This document shows, in pieces, positions 35,700-48,913 of a stretch of 64,000 nucleotides of DNA. The DNA comes from Schistocephalus solidus. Its lineage: Eukaryota; Platyhelminthes; Cestoda; Diphyllobothriidea; Diphyllobothriidae. The notes below the pieces were generated by a model. It was not told the DNA's origin. It ran no database searches and saw only the letters and a list, made by a program, of their open reading frames with translations. Location of the stretch: NCBI GenBank assembly GCA_017591395.1, contig WEDG01011917.1, forward strand, positions 1-64,000. The letters run 5' to 3'. Within the stretch, counting starts at the first letter, position 1, and each line of letters opens with the position of its first letter. Both the position numbers and the translations under genes were made by a program.

Positions 35700-38600
35700 T
35701 ATTTGTTGGTTACACTCTATCAACATATTTCACATGTCTCTATGCGACCGCATGCGAGACTTAAGTCTTAGATCCAGTGCACATGGAACAAACATCATCC
35801 TACAGCAGATCGGTGAGCAAACACTCTCATCATATTTCCGATCAAAACCGGTTAACAACGAGCCATTGTCTCATAGTTAGAGCATTCGACTCAATTACCG
35901 AATGTCGCGGGTTCGCATTCCAGGTGTGGCAAACTAGCGGATTGCGAATGAATGGCTGATGACGGCATATAAGCCAGAAATGGCCATTCAGTCTCACTTA
36001 CCTTTGTCGGTTCCACTTTATCAACATATGCCACATGACGCTATGTGACCGCCTCTGGAGGATTCAGTCAGAGCTTCAGGACACAACGGAACATACATGT
36101 TCATTAAGAAGATCGGTGAGTAACAGACTATTATCATATTACAGATTGCAGATTGAGAAAGAAACGAGTCCGTGGCTCAGTTGTTGAGCGTTCAACACAA
36201 TAACGAAAGGTCGCTGGTTCGAATCCCAGGTGTGTCACAATTGGGATTGCGTATGATTGTCTGATGATGGCATATAAGCCAGAAACGGCCATTCTGGTGT
36301 CCATTGTATTTGTCGGTTCCATTTTATCAACATATGCCACATGCTGCTATGTGACCGCCTCCGATGGTTTCAGTCAGATCTCCAGCACACAACGGTACAT
36401 GTTCGTTAAGGAGATCGGTGAGTAACACACTATTATCAAATGACCGATTGCGACCGAAAAAGGAATGAGTCCGTGGCACATTTGTTGAGCTTTCATCAAA
36501 AAAACCAAGGGTTACGGGTTCGAATCCCAGGTGTGTCACTCTTGGGATTGCGTATGACTGACTGATTACGGCATATAAGCCAGAAATGGCCATTCCGGTC
36601 TCCCTTGTATTTGTACGGTTCACGCTTTTATCAACATATGCAACATGCCGCTATGCGACTGCCTGCGAGAGTTAAGTCCTGAGCTCCAGTGCACAAACGG
36701 AACATACATGTTCCTACAGGCAGATCGGTGAGCAACACACTATTATCATATTTCCGATCGCAACTACGAAAAATCAAGCATCGTGGCTCATTGGTTGAGC
36801 AAATTTCGACTCAATAACCTAATGTCGGGTTCGACATTCCAGGTGTGGCCACACTTGGGGATTGCGTATGACTTTACTGATATCTCATATAAGCCAGAAA
36901 TGGCCATTCGGTACTCCTTGTCTTTGTAGGTTCCAATTTTATCAACATATGCCACATGCCACTATGCGACCGCCTGCGAGGGTTTCAGTCGGAGCTCCAG
37001 GCACAACGGAACATACATGTTCTGTAAAGCAGATCGGTGAGTAACAACACTATCATCATATTCTCGATCGCAACTTACAAAACAACGATGCCGTAGCTCA
37101 TTGCGAGAGCGTTCGACTACAAATAACCAAAGGTGTCGTGTTCGAATCCCAGGTTGTGCCACACTTTGGGATTGCCGACTACCTGGCTGATGACGGCATA
37201 TAAACCAGAAATAGCCATACGAGTATCCCTGTCTTTGTCGGTTCCACTATATCAGCATATGCAACTATGCCGCTACTGTGACCGCCTGCGAGAGTGTCAG
37301 TCTGATCTCCGGGGAACTACGGAACATACATGTTCAGTAAAAGCCGATCGGTGAGCACACACTACTATCATCATATTCCCGATCGCAACCGACAAAACAG
37401 CGCGCCCGTGGCTCACTGGTCGTGCGTTCCACTCAATAACCATATGTCATCGGGTTCGAATCCAGGTGTGCGACAGATTGATTGGATATGCTTGACTGAT
37501 GAAGGCCTTTAAAGCAGAAATTGCCATTGTGGTCTCCCTTTTGTATTTTTGGTTCCATTTTATCAACATATGCCACATGCCGCCATGTGACCACCTGCGA
37601 GGTTTAGTCTGAGATCAAAGGGCACTAACGGAACATACATGTTCCTTAAAGCGAGATCCATGAGTAACACACTATTATCATATTCCCAATCAAAACTTTC
37701 AATACAACGACGCCGTGGCTCATTGGTAGAGCGTTCGACTCAATAACCAAAAGGTTGCGGGTTCTGAATCCCAGGTGTGCAAACTTNNNNNNNNNNNNNN
37801 NNNNNNNNNNNNNNNNNNNNNNNNNNNNNNNNNNNNNNNNNNNNNNNNNNNNNNNNNNNNNNNNNNNNNNNNNNNNNNNNNNNNNNATTGCGTATGACTA
37901 GTTGATGACGGCATATAAGCCAGAAATGGCCATTCCGGTCTCCCTTTCATTTGTTGGTTACACTCTATCAACATATTTCACATGTCTCTATGCGACCGCA
38001 TGCGAGACTTAAGTCTAAGATCCAGTGCACATGGAACAAACATCATCCTACAGCAGATCGGTGAGCAAACACTCTCATCATATTTCCGATCAAAACCGGT
38101 TAACAACGAGCCATTGTCTCATAGTTAGAGCATTCGACTCAATTACCGAATGTCGCGGGTTCGCATTCCAGGTGTGGCAAACTAGCGGATTGCGAATGAA
38201 TGGCTGATGACGGCATATAAGCCAGAAATGGCCATTCCGGTCTCACTTGCCTTTGTCGGTTCCACTTTATCAACATATGCCACATGACGCTATGTGACCG
38301 CCTCTGGAGGATTCAGTCAGAGCTTCAGGACACAACGGAACATGCATGTTCATTAAGAAGATCGGTGAGTAACAGACTATTATCATATTGCAGATTGCAA
38401 TTGAAAAAGAAACGAGTCCGTGACTCAGTTGTTGAGCGTTCAACACAATAACCAAAGGTCGTGGGTTCGAATCCCAGGTGTGCCACAATTGGGATTGCGT
38501 ATGATTGTCTGATGATGGCATATAAGCCAGAAACGGCCATTCTGGTCTCCATTGTATTTGTCGGTTCCATTTTATCAACATATGCCACATGCCGCTATGT

Positions 38601-41600
38601 GACCGCCTCCGAGGGTTTCAGTCAGATCTCCAGCACACAACGGTACATGTTCGTTAAGGAGATCGGTGAGTAACACACTATTATCATATGACCGATTGCG
38701 ACCGAAAAAGGAATGAGTCCGTGGCACATTTGTTGAGCTTTCATCAAAAAAACCAAAGGTTACGGGTTCGAATCCCAGGTGTGCCACTCTTGGGATTGCG
38801 TATGACTGGCTGATGACGGCATATAAGCCAGAAATGGCCATTCCGGTCTCCCTTGTATTTTTCGGTTACACTTTATCAACATATGCCACATGTCGCTATG
38901 CGACCGCCTGCAAGGCCTTAAGTCTAAGATCCAGTGCACAATGGAACAAACATCATCCTACAGCAGATCGGTGAGCAACACACTATCATCATATTTCCGA
39001 TCACAACCGGCAAAACATCGAGCCACTGGCTCATTGTTAGAGAATTCGACTCAATTACCTAATGTCGGGGGTTCACATTCCAGGTGTGGCTAACTAGGGG
39101 ATTGCGAATGACTGGCTGATATCTCCATATAAGCCAGAAATTGCCATTCCGGACTCCCTTGTCTTTGTAAGTTCCAATTTATAAACATATGCCACATGCC
39201 CTATGTGACCACCTTCGATTTTTAAGTCTGAAATCAAGGGCGCAAAGGAACATACATGTTCCTTAAGCAGGTCCGTGAGTAACACACTAGTATTATATTC
39301 TCAATCACAACTTACAAAACAACGATGCCGTAGCTCATTGCTAGAGCGATCGATTCAATAACCAAAGGTGTCGTGTTCGAATCCCAGGTGTGCCACACTT
39401 TGGAAGCGGACTACCTGGCTGGTGACGGCATATAAACCAGAAATAGCCATACCGAGTATCCCTGTCTTTGTCGGTTCCACTATATCAACATATGCAACAT
39501 GCCGCTATGTGACCGCCTGCGAGGATGTCAGTCTGATCTCGAGGGGAACTACTGGAACATACATGTTCATAAGCCGATCGGTGAGCAACACACTATCATC
39601 ATATTTCCCGATCGCAACCGACAAAACAGCGCGCCCTTGGCTCATTGGTCGTGCGTTCCACTCAATAACCATATGTCATGGGTTCGAATCCAGGTGTGCG
39701 ACAATTGGGATTGGATATGCTTGACTGATGAAGGCCTTTAAAGCAGAAATTGCCATTCAGGTCTCCCTTGTCATTTTGTTGGTTCCATTTTTATCAACAT
39801 ATGCCACATGCCGCTATGTGACCACCTCGCGAGGGTTTAGTCTGAGATAAAGGACACAACGGAACATACATGTTCCTTAAGCAGGTCCATGAGTAACAGA
39901 CTATTATCATATTCCCAATCAAAACTTTCAATACAACGACGCCGTAGCTCATTGGTAGAGCGTTCGACTCAATAACCAAAGGTTGCAGGTTCGAATCCCA
40001 GGTGTGCAAACTTGGTATTGCCTATGACTGGTTGATGACGGCATATAAGCCAGAAATGGCCATTCCGGTCTCCCTTTTATTTGTTGGTTACACTCTATCA
40101 ACATATTTCACATGCCTCTATGCGACCGCATGCGAGATCCAGTGCACATGGAACAAACATCATCCTACAGCAGATCGGTGAGCAAACACTCTCATCATAT
40201 TTCCGATCAAAACCGGTTAACAACGAGCCATTGTCTCATAGTTAGAGCATTCGACTCAATTACCGAATGTTGCGGGTTCGCATTCCAGGTGTGGCAAACT
40301 AGCGAATTGCGAATGAATGGCTGATAACGGCATATAAGCCAGAAATGGCCATTCCGGTCTCACTTGCCTTTGTCGGTTCCACTTTATCAACATATGCCAC
40401 ATGACGCTATGTGACCGCCTCTGGAGGATTCAGTCAGAGCTTCAGGACACAACGGAACATGCATGTTCATTAAGAAGATCGGTGAGTAACAGACTATTAT
40501 CATATTGCAGATTGCAATTGAAAAAGAAACGAGTCCGTGACTCAGTTGTTGAGCGTTCAACACAATAACCAAAGGTCGCGGGTTCGAATCCCAGGTGTGC
40601 CACAATTGGGATTGCGTATGATTGTCTGATGATGGCATATAAGCCAGAAACGGCCATTCTGGTCTCCATTGTATTTGTCGGTTCCATTTTATCAACATAT
40701 GCCACATGCCGCTATGTGACCGCCTCCGAGGGTTTCAGTCAGATCTCCAGCACACAACGGTACATGTTCGTTAAGGAGATCGGTGAGTAACACACTATTA
40801 TCATATGACCGATTGCGACCGAAAAAGGAATGAGTCCGTGGCACATTTGTTGAGCTTTCATCAAAAAAACCAAAGGTTACGGGTTCGAATCCCAGGTGTG
40901 CCACTCTTGGGATTGCGTATGACTGGCTGATGACGGCATATAAGCCAGAAATGGCCATTCCGGTCTCCCTTGTATTTTTCGGTTACACTTTATCAACATA
41001 TGCCACATGTCGCTATGCGACCGCCTGCAAGGCCTTAAGTCTAAGATCCAGTGCACAATGGAACAAACATCATCCTACAGCAGATCGGTGAGCAACACAC
41101 TATCATCATATTTCCGATCACAACCGGCAAAACATCGAGCCACTGGCTCATTGTTAGAGAATTCGACTCAATTACCGAATGTCGGGGGTTCACATTCCAG
41201 GTGTGGCTAACTAGGGGATTGCGAATGACTGGCTGATATCTCCATATAAGCCAGAAATTGCCATTCCGGACTCCCTTGTCTTTGTAAGTTCCAATTTATA
41301 AACATATGCCACATGCCCTATGTGACCACCTTCGATTTTTAAGTCTGAAATCAAGGGCGCTAAGGAACATACATGTTCCTTAAGCAGGTCCGTGAGTAAC
41401 ACACTAGTATTATATTCTCAATCACAACTTACAAAACAACGATGCCGTAGCTCATTGCTAGAGCGATCGATTCAATAACCAAAGGTGTCGGGTTCGAATC
41501 CCAGGTGTGCCACACTTTGGAAGCGGACTACCTGGCTGATGACGGCATATAAACCAGAAATAGCCATACCAGTATCCCTGTCTTTGTCGGTTCCACTATA

Positions 41601-44600
41601 TCAACATATGCAACATGCCGCTATGTGACCGCCTGCGAGGGTGTCAGTCTGATCTCCAGGGAACTACGGAACATACATGTTCATTAAGCCGATCGGTGAG
41701 CAACACACTATCATCATATTCCCGATCGCAACCGACAAAACAGCGCGCCCATGGCTCATTGGTCGTGCGTTCCACTCAATAACCATATGTCGCGGGTTCG
41801 AATCCCAGGTGTGCGACAATTGGGATTGGATATGCTTGACTGATGAAGGCCTTTAAGGCAGAAATTGCCATTCAGGTCTCCCTTGTATTTTTTGGTTCCA
41901 TTTTATCAACATATGCCACATGCCGCTATGTGACCACCTGCGAGGGTTTAGTCTGAGATAAAGGGCACAACGGAACATACATGTTCCTTAAGCAGGTCCA
42001 TGAGTAACAGACTATTATCATATTCCCAATCAAAACTTTCAATACAACGACGCCGTAGCTCATTGGTAGAGCGTTCGACTCAATAACCAAAGGTTGCAGG
42101 TTCGAATCCCAGGTGTAGCAAACTTGGTATTGCCTATGACTGGCTGATGACGGCTAATAAGCCAGATAAGAGCCATTTCGGTCTCCCTTGTATTTAGCGG
42201 TTCCTTTTTATCAACATATGCAAAATGCCGCTATGTGACCGTCTCCGAGGGATTCAGTCAGAACTTCAGGACACAACGGAACACACATGTTCATTAAGGA
42301 GATCGGTGAGTAACACACTATTATCATATTACCGATTGCAACCGAAAAATTCAATGAGACCGTGGCTCATTGGTTGAGCGTTCAACGCAATAACCAAAGG
42401 TCGCGGGTTCGAATCCCAGGTGTGCCCATGATTGGCATTGCGTATGACTGGCTGATGACGGCATATAAGCCAGAAATGGCCATTCCGGTCTCCCTTTTAT
42501 TTGTTGGTTACACTCTATCAACATATTTCACATGTCTCTATGCGACCGCATGCGAGACTTAAGCCTAAGATCCAGTGCACATGGAACAAACATCATCCTA
42601 CAGCAGATCGGTGAGCAAACACTCTCATCATATTTCCGATCACAAACCGGTTTAAAACAACGAGCCATTGTCTCATAGTTAGAGCATTCGACTCAATTAC
42701 CGAATGTCGCGGGTTTCGCATTCCAGGTGTGGCAAACTAGCGGGATTGCGTATGACTGGCTGATGACGGCATATAAGCCAGAAATGGCCATTCCGGTCTC
42801 ACTTGCCTTTGTCGGTTCCACTTTATCAACATATGCCACATGACGCCTATGTGACCGCCTCTGGAGGATTCAGTCAGAGCTTCAGGACACAACGGAACAT
42901 ACATGTTCATTAAGAAGATCGGTGAGTAACGAGACTATTATCATATTGCAGATTGCAATTGAAAAACACGAGTCCGTGAGCTCAGTTGTTGAGCGTTCAA
43001 CACAATAACCAAAGGTCGCGGGTTTCGAATCCCAGAGTGTGCCACAATTGGGATTGCGTATGATTGTCTGATGATGGCATATAAGCCAGAAACGGCCATT
43101 CTGGTCTCCCATTGTATTTTGTCGGTTCCATTTTATCAACATATGCCACATGCCGCTATGTGACCGCCTCCGAGGGTTTCAGTCAGATCTCCAGCACAAC
43201 GGTACATGTTCGTTAAGGAGATCGGTGAGTAACACACTATTATCATGACCGATTGCGACCGAAAAAGGAATGAGTCCGTGGCACATTTGTTGAGCTTTTC
43301 ATCAAAAACCAAAGGTTACGGGTTCGAATCCCAGGTGTGCCACTCTTGGGATTGCGTATGACTGGCTGATGACGGCATATAAGCCAGAAATGGCCATTCC
43401 GGTCTCCCTTGTATTTTTCGGTTACACTTTATCAACATATGCCACATGTCGCTATAGCGACCGCCTGCAAGGCCTTAAGTCTAAGATCCAGTGCACAATG
43501 GAACAAACATCATCCTACAGCAGATCGGTGAGCAACACACTATCATCATATTTCCGATCACAACCGGCAAAACATCGAGCCACTGGCTCATTGTTAGAGA
43601 ATTCGACTCAATCTACCGAATGTGTGGGGTTCACATTCCAGGTGTGGCTAACTAGGGGATTGCGAATGACTGGCTGATATCTCCATATAGCCAGAAATTG
43701 CCATTCCGGTCTCCCCTTTGTCTTTGTAGTTCCAATTTATAAACATATGCCACATGCCTCATGTGACCACCTTCGATTTTCTAAGTCTGAAATCAAAGGG
43801 CGCAAAGGAACATACATGCTCCTAAGCAGAGTCCGTGAGTAACACACTAGTATTATATTCTCAATCACAACTTACAAAAACAACGATGCCGTAGCTCATT
43901 GCTAGAGCGATCGATTCAATAACCAAAGGTGTCGGGTTCGAATCCCAGGTGTGCTACACTTTGGAAGCGGATCTACCTGGCTGATGACGGCATATAAACC
44001 AGAAATAGCCATACCAGTAGTCCCCTGTTTTTGTCGGTTCCACTATATCAACATATGCAACATGCCGCTATGTGACCGCCTGCGAGGGTGTCAGTCTGAT
44101 CTCCAGGAACTACGGAACATACATGTTCATTAAGCCGATCGGTGAGCACACACTATCATCATATTCCCCGATCGCAACCGACAAAACAGCGCGCCCATGG
44201 CTCATTGGTCGTGCGTTCCCACTCAATAACCATATGTCGCGGGTTCGAATCCCAGGTGTGCGACACTTTGGGATTGGATATGCTTGGACTGATGAAGGCC
44301 TCAAAGGCAGAAAATGGCCATTCAGGTCTCCTTGTATTTTTGGTTCCATTTTATCAACATATGCCACATGCCCGCTATGTGACCACCTGCGAGGTTTAGT
44401 CTGAGATAAAGAACGGAACATACATGTTCCTTAAGCAGGTCCATGAGTAACAGACTATTATCATATTCCCAATCAAAACTTTCAATACAACGACGCCGTA
44501 GCTCATTGGTAGAGCGTTCGACTCAATAACCAAAGGTTGCAGGTTCGAATCCCAGGTGTGCAAACTTGGTATTGCCTATGACTGGCTGATGACGGCTAAT

Positions 44601-47000
44601 AAGCCAGATAAGGCCATTTCGGTCTCCCTTGTATTTAGCGGTTCCTTTTTATCAACATATGCAAAATGCCGCTATGTGACCGTCTCCGAGGGATTCAGTC
44701 AGAACTTCAGGACACAACGGAACACACATGTTCATTAAGGAGATCGGTGAGTAACACACTATTATCATATTACCGATTGCAACCGAAAATTCAATGAGAC
44801 CGTGGCTCATTGGTTGAGCGTTCAACGCAATAACCAAAGGTCGCGGGTTCGAATCCCAGGTGTGCCACAATTGGCATTGCGTATGACTGGCTGATGACGG
44901 CATATAAGCCAGAAATGGCCATTCCGGTCTCCCTTTTATTTGTTGGTTACACTCTATCAACATATTTCACATGTCTCTATGCGACCGCATGCGAGACTTA
45001 AGCCTAAGATCCAGTGCACATGGAACAAACATCATCCTACAGCAGATCGGTGAGCAAACACTCTCATCATATTTCCGATCAAAACCGGTTAAAAACGAGC
45101 CATTGTCTCATAGTTAGAGCATTCGGCTCAATTACCGAATGTCGCGGGTTCGCATTCCAGGTGTGGCAAACTAGCGGATTGCGAATGAACGGCTGATAAC
45201 GGCATATAAGCCAGAAATGGCCATTCCGGTCTCACTTGCCTTTGTCGGTTCCACTTTATCAACATATGCCACATGACGCTATGTGACCGCCTCTGGAGGA
45301 TTCAGTCAGAGCTTCAGGACACAACGGAACATACATGTTCATTAAGAAGATCGGTGAGTAACATACTATTATCATATTACAGATTGCAATTGAAAAAGAA
45401 ACGAGTCCGGGGCTCAGTTGTTGAGCGTTCAACACAATAACCAAAGATCGCGGGTTCGAATCCCAGGTGTGCCACAATTGAGATTGCGCATGATTGTCTG
45501 ATGATGGCATATAAGCCAGAAACGGCCATTCTGGTCTCCATTGTATTTGTCGGTTCCATTTTATCAACATATGCCACATGCCGCTATGTGACCGCCTCCG
45601 AGGGTTTCAGTCAGATCTCCAGCACACAACGGTACATGTTCGTTAAGGAGATCGGTGAGTAACACACTATTATCATATGACCGATTGCGACCGAAAAAGG
45701 AATGAGTCCGTGGCACATTTGTTGAGCTTTCATCAAAAAAACCAAAGGTTAGCGGGTTCGAATCCCAGGTGTGCCACCTTGGGATTGCGTATGACTGGCT
45801 GATGACGGCATATAAAGCCAGAAATGCCATTCCGGTCTTCCCTTGTATTTTTCGGTTACACTTTATCAACATATGCCACATGTCGCTATGCGACCGCCTG
45901 CAAGGCCTTAAGTCTAAGATCCAGTGCACAATGGAACAAACATCATCCTACAGCAGATCGGTGAGCAAAACACTATTATCAAATTTCCCATCACAACCGG
46001 CAAAACATCGAGCCACTGGCTCATTGTTAGAGAATTCGACTCAATTACCGAATGTCGGGGGTTCACATTCCAGGTGTGGCTAAACTAGGGGATTGCGAAT
46101 GACTGGTTGATATCTCCATATAAGCCAGAAATTGCCATTCCGGTCTCCCTTGTCTTTGTAAGTTCCAATTTATAAACATATGCCACATGCCCTATGTGAC
46201 CACCCTTCGATTTTTAAGTCTGAAAATCAGGGCGCAAAGGGAACATACATGTTCCTTAAGCAGGTCCGTGAGTAACACACTAGTATTATATTCTCAATCA
46301 CAACTTACAAAACAACGATGCCGTAGCTCATTGCTAGAGCGATCGATTCAATAACCAAAGGTGTCGGGTTCGAATCCCAGGTGTGCCACACTTTGGAAGC
46401 GGACTACCTGGCTGATGACGGCATATAAACCAGAAATAGCCATACCAGTATCCCTGTCTTTGTCGGTTCCACTATATCAACATATGCAACATGCCGCTAT
46501 GTGACCGCCTGCGAGGGTGTCAGTCTGATCTCCAGGGAACTACGGAACATACATGTTCATTAAGCCGATCGGTGAGCAACACACTATCATCATATTCCCG
46601 ATCGCAACCGACAAAACAGCGCGCCCTTGGCTCATTGGTCGTGCGTTCCACTCAATAACCATATGCCGTGGGTTCGAATCCCAGGTGTGCGACAATTGGC
46701 ATTGGATATGCTTGACTGATGAAGGCCTTTAAAGCAGAAATTGCCATTCAGGTCTCCCTTGTATTTTTTGGTTCCATTTTATCAACATATGCCACATGCC
46801 GCTATGTGACAGCCTCTGAGGGATTCAGTCAGAGCTTCAGGACACAACAAAACATACATGTTCATTAAGGAGATCGGTGAGTAAAACACTATTATCATAG
46901 TTCCGATTGCAACCGAAAAATCAACGTGACCGTGGCCCACTGGTTGAGCGTTCGACAAAATAACCAAAGATCCCGGGTCGAATCCCAGGTGTGCCAAACT
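35700..47000 (+). repeat. Higher-order repeat D, five copies of about 2.1-2.45 kb
   Basis: The marker CTTGACTGAT followed by GAAGGCC appears at 37491, 39720, 41835, 44283 (as CTTGGACTGAT) and 46711, spacing 2229, 2115, 2448 and 2428 bp. The flanking units come in the same order in each copy. Copies near 40-42 kb and 45-46.7 kb are nearly identical, whereas 36.6-37.8 kb and 42.6-44.4 kb carry many scattered one-base gains and losses. Confidence 0.8.
37787..37886. other. Assembly gap (100 N)
   Basis: Exactly 100 N, the conventional length for a gap of unknown size, inside higher-order repeat D. Array length and unit count across it are not reliable. Confidence 0.99.
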
Positions 47001-48913
47001 TGGGATCGGGACAAACTGGCTAATAATGGCATATAAGCCAGAAAAGGCCATTTCGGTCTCCCTTGTATTTGTCGGTTACAATTTATCAACATATGCCACA
47101 TGCCGCTATGTGACCGCCTGCGAGGGTTTCAGTCAGAGCTCCAGCACACAACGGAACATGCATGTTCATTAAGGAGATCGGTGAGTAACACACTATTATC
47201 ATATTACCGATTGCAACCGAAAAATCAACGAGACCGTGGCTCATTGGTTGAGCGTTCAACACAATAACCAAAGGTCGCGGGTTCGAATCCCAGGTGTGCC
47301 ACAATTAAAATTGCGTATGACTTTCTGATGATGGCATATAAGCCAGAAATGGCCATTTCGGTCGACCTTGTATTGGTACGTTCCATTTTATCAACATATG
47401 CCACATGCCACTATGTATTCGCCTGCGAGTGTTTCAGTCAGAGCTCCAGCACACAACGAAACATACATGTTCCTAAAGGAGATCGGTAAGCAAAACACTA
47501 TCGTCATATTCGCGATCGCAACCAACAAAACAACGAGCCCGGGGATTATTGGAGGAGCGTTCGACAAAATAACCAAAGGTCCCAGGTCGAATCCCGGATT
47601 TGCCACACTTGGGATTGCGTATGACTGGCTGATGACGGCCTATAAGCCAGAAATTGCCATTCCGGTCTCCCTTGTATTTGTTGGTTCAACTTTATCAACA
47701 TATGCCATAATGCCGCTATGTGACTACCTGCGAGAGTTTAGTCTGAGCTCAAGGGCAAAACGGAACATACATGTTCCTTAAGCAGATCGGTGAGTTACAC
47801 ACTATTATCATATTCCCGATCGCAACTTACAAATCAACAAGCTCGTGGCTCATTGGTCGAGCCTTCGACTCAATAACCAAAGGTGTCGGGTTCGAAATTC
47901 CAGGTGTGCCACACTTGGGATTGGGTATGACTGGCCGATGACGGCATATAAGCCGGAAATGGCCATTCCGGTCTTCCTTGTATTGGTCGGAGTCATTTTA
48001 TCAAGATATGCCACATGCCGCTATGTGACCGTCTCCGAGGGTTTCAGTCAGAGCTTCAGGACACAACGGAACATACACGTTCATTAAGGAGATCGGTGAG
48101 TAACACAATTTTATCATATTACCGATTGCAACCGAAAATACAACGAGACCGTGGCTCATTAGTTAAGAGTTCAACACAATAACCAAAAGTCGCGGGTTCG
48201 AATCCCAGGTGTGCCACAATTGGGATTGCGTATGACTGGCTGATGACGGCATAAAGGCAAGAAATAGCCATTCCGGTCTCACTTGTCTTTTTTCGGTTCC
48301 ACTTTATCTACATATGCCACATGCCACTATGTGACCGCCTGCGAGGGTTTCAGTCTGAGCTCCAGGGCACAACGGAACATACATGTTCCATAAGCAGATC
48401 GGTGTGCAACACACTATCCTCATATTCCCGATCGCAACCGACAAAACAACGAGCCGGGGGATTATTGGAAGAACGTTCGACAAAATAACCAAATGTCCCG
48501 GGTCGAATCCCAGGTGTGCCACACTTGGGATTGCGAATGACTGGCTAATGACGGCTAATAAGCCAGAAATGGCCATTCCGGTCTCCCTTGTATTTGTTGG
48601 TTCCAATTTATTAACAGATGCCATATGCCGCAATGTGAACACCTGCGAGGGTTTAGTCTGAGATCAAGGGCACAACGGAACATACATGTTCCTCAAGCAG
48701 GTCCGTGAGTAACACACTACTATCATATTCCCCATCACAACTTTAAAAACAACGAGGCCGTAGCTCATTGGTAGAGCGTTCAACACAATAACCAAAGTCG
48801 CGGGTTCGAATCCAAGGTGTGCCACACTTGGGATGGCGTATGACTGGCTGATGACGGCCTATAAGGCAGAAATTGCCATTCAGGTCTCCCTTGTATTTGT
48901 TGGTTCCATTTTA

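Larger units (their letters stand above)
31976..37080 (+). repeat. Higher-order repeat C, 1701-bp period with a truncated unit
   Basis: CCATTTCGGTCTCCC followed by TTGTATTTAGCGG recurs at about 31976, 33677 and 35378, exactly 1701 bp apart. 1701 equals five full units plus about 176 bp. The extra piece is a unit lacking its tRNA-like head (junctions near 33020 and 34720). The third copy diverges and passes into higher-order repeat D. Confidence 0.8.
31351..46800 (+). repeat. Array block 3: CAAAACCGGTTAAC / ACCGATTGCAACCG subfamilies
   Basis: Diagnostic units carry GGAACAAACATCATCC with ATTTCCGATCAAAACCGG, or ATTACCGATTGCAACCG with a TTCATTAAGGAGATCGG linker. The GGAACATACATGTTCC palindrome is lost in the first type. 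The hammerhead is more often altered here than in block 4, for example GCAATGG in place of GAAATGG at about 32273 and 33974. Confidence 0.75.
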
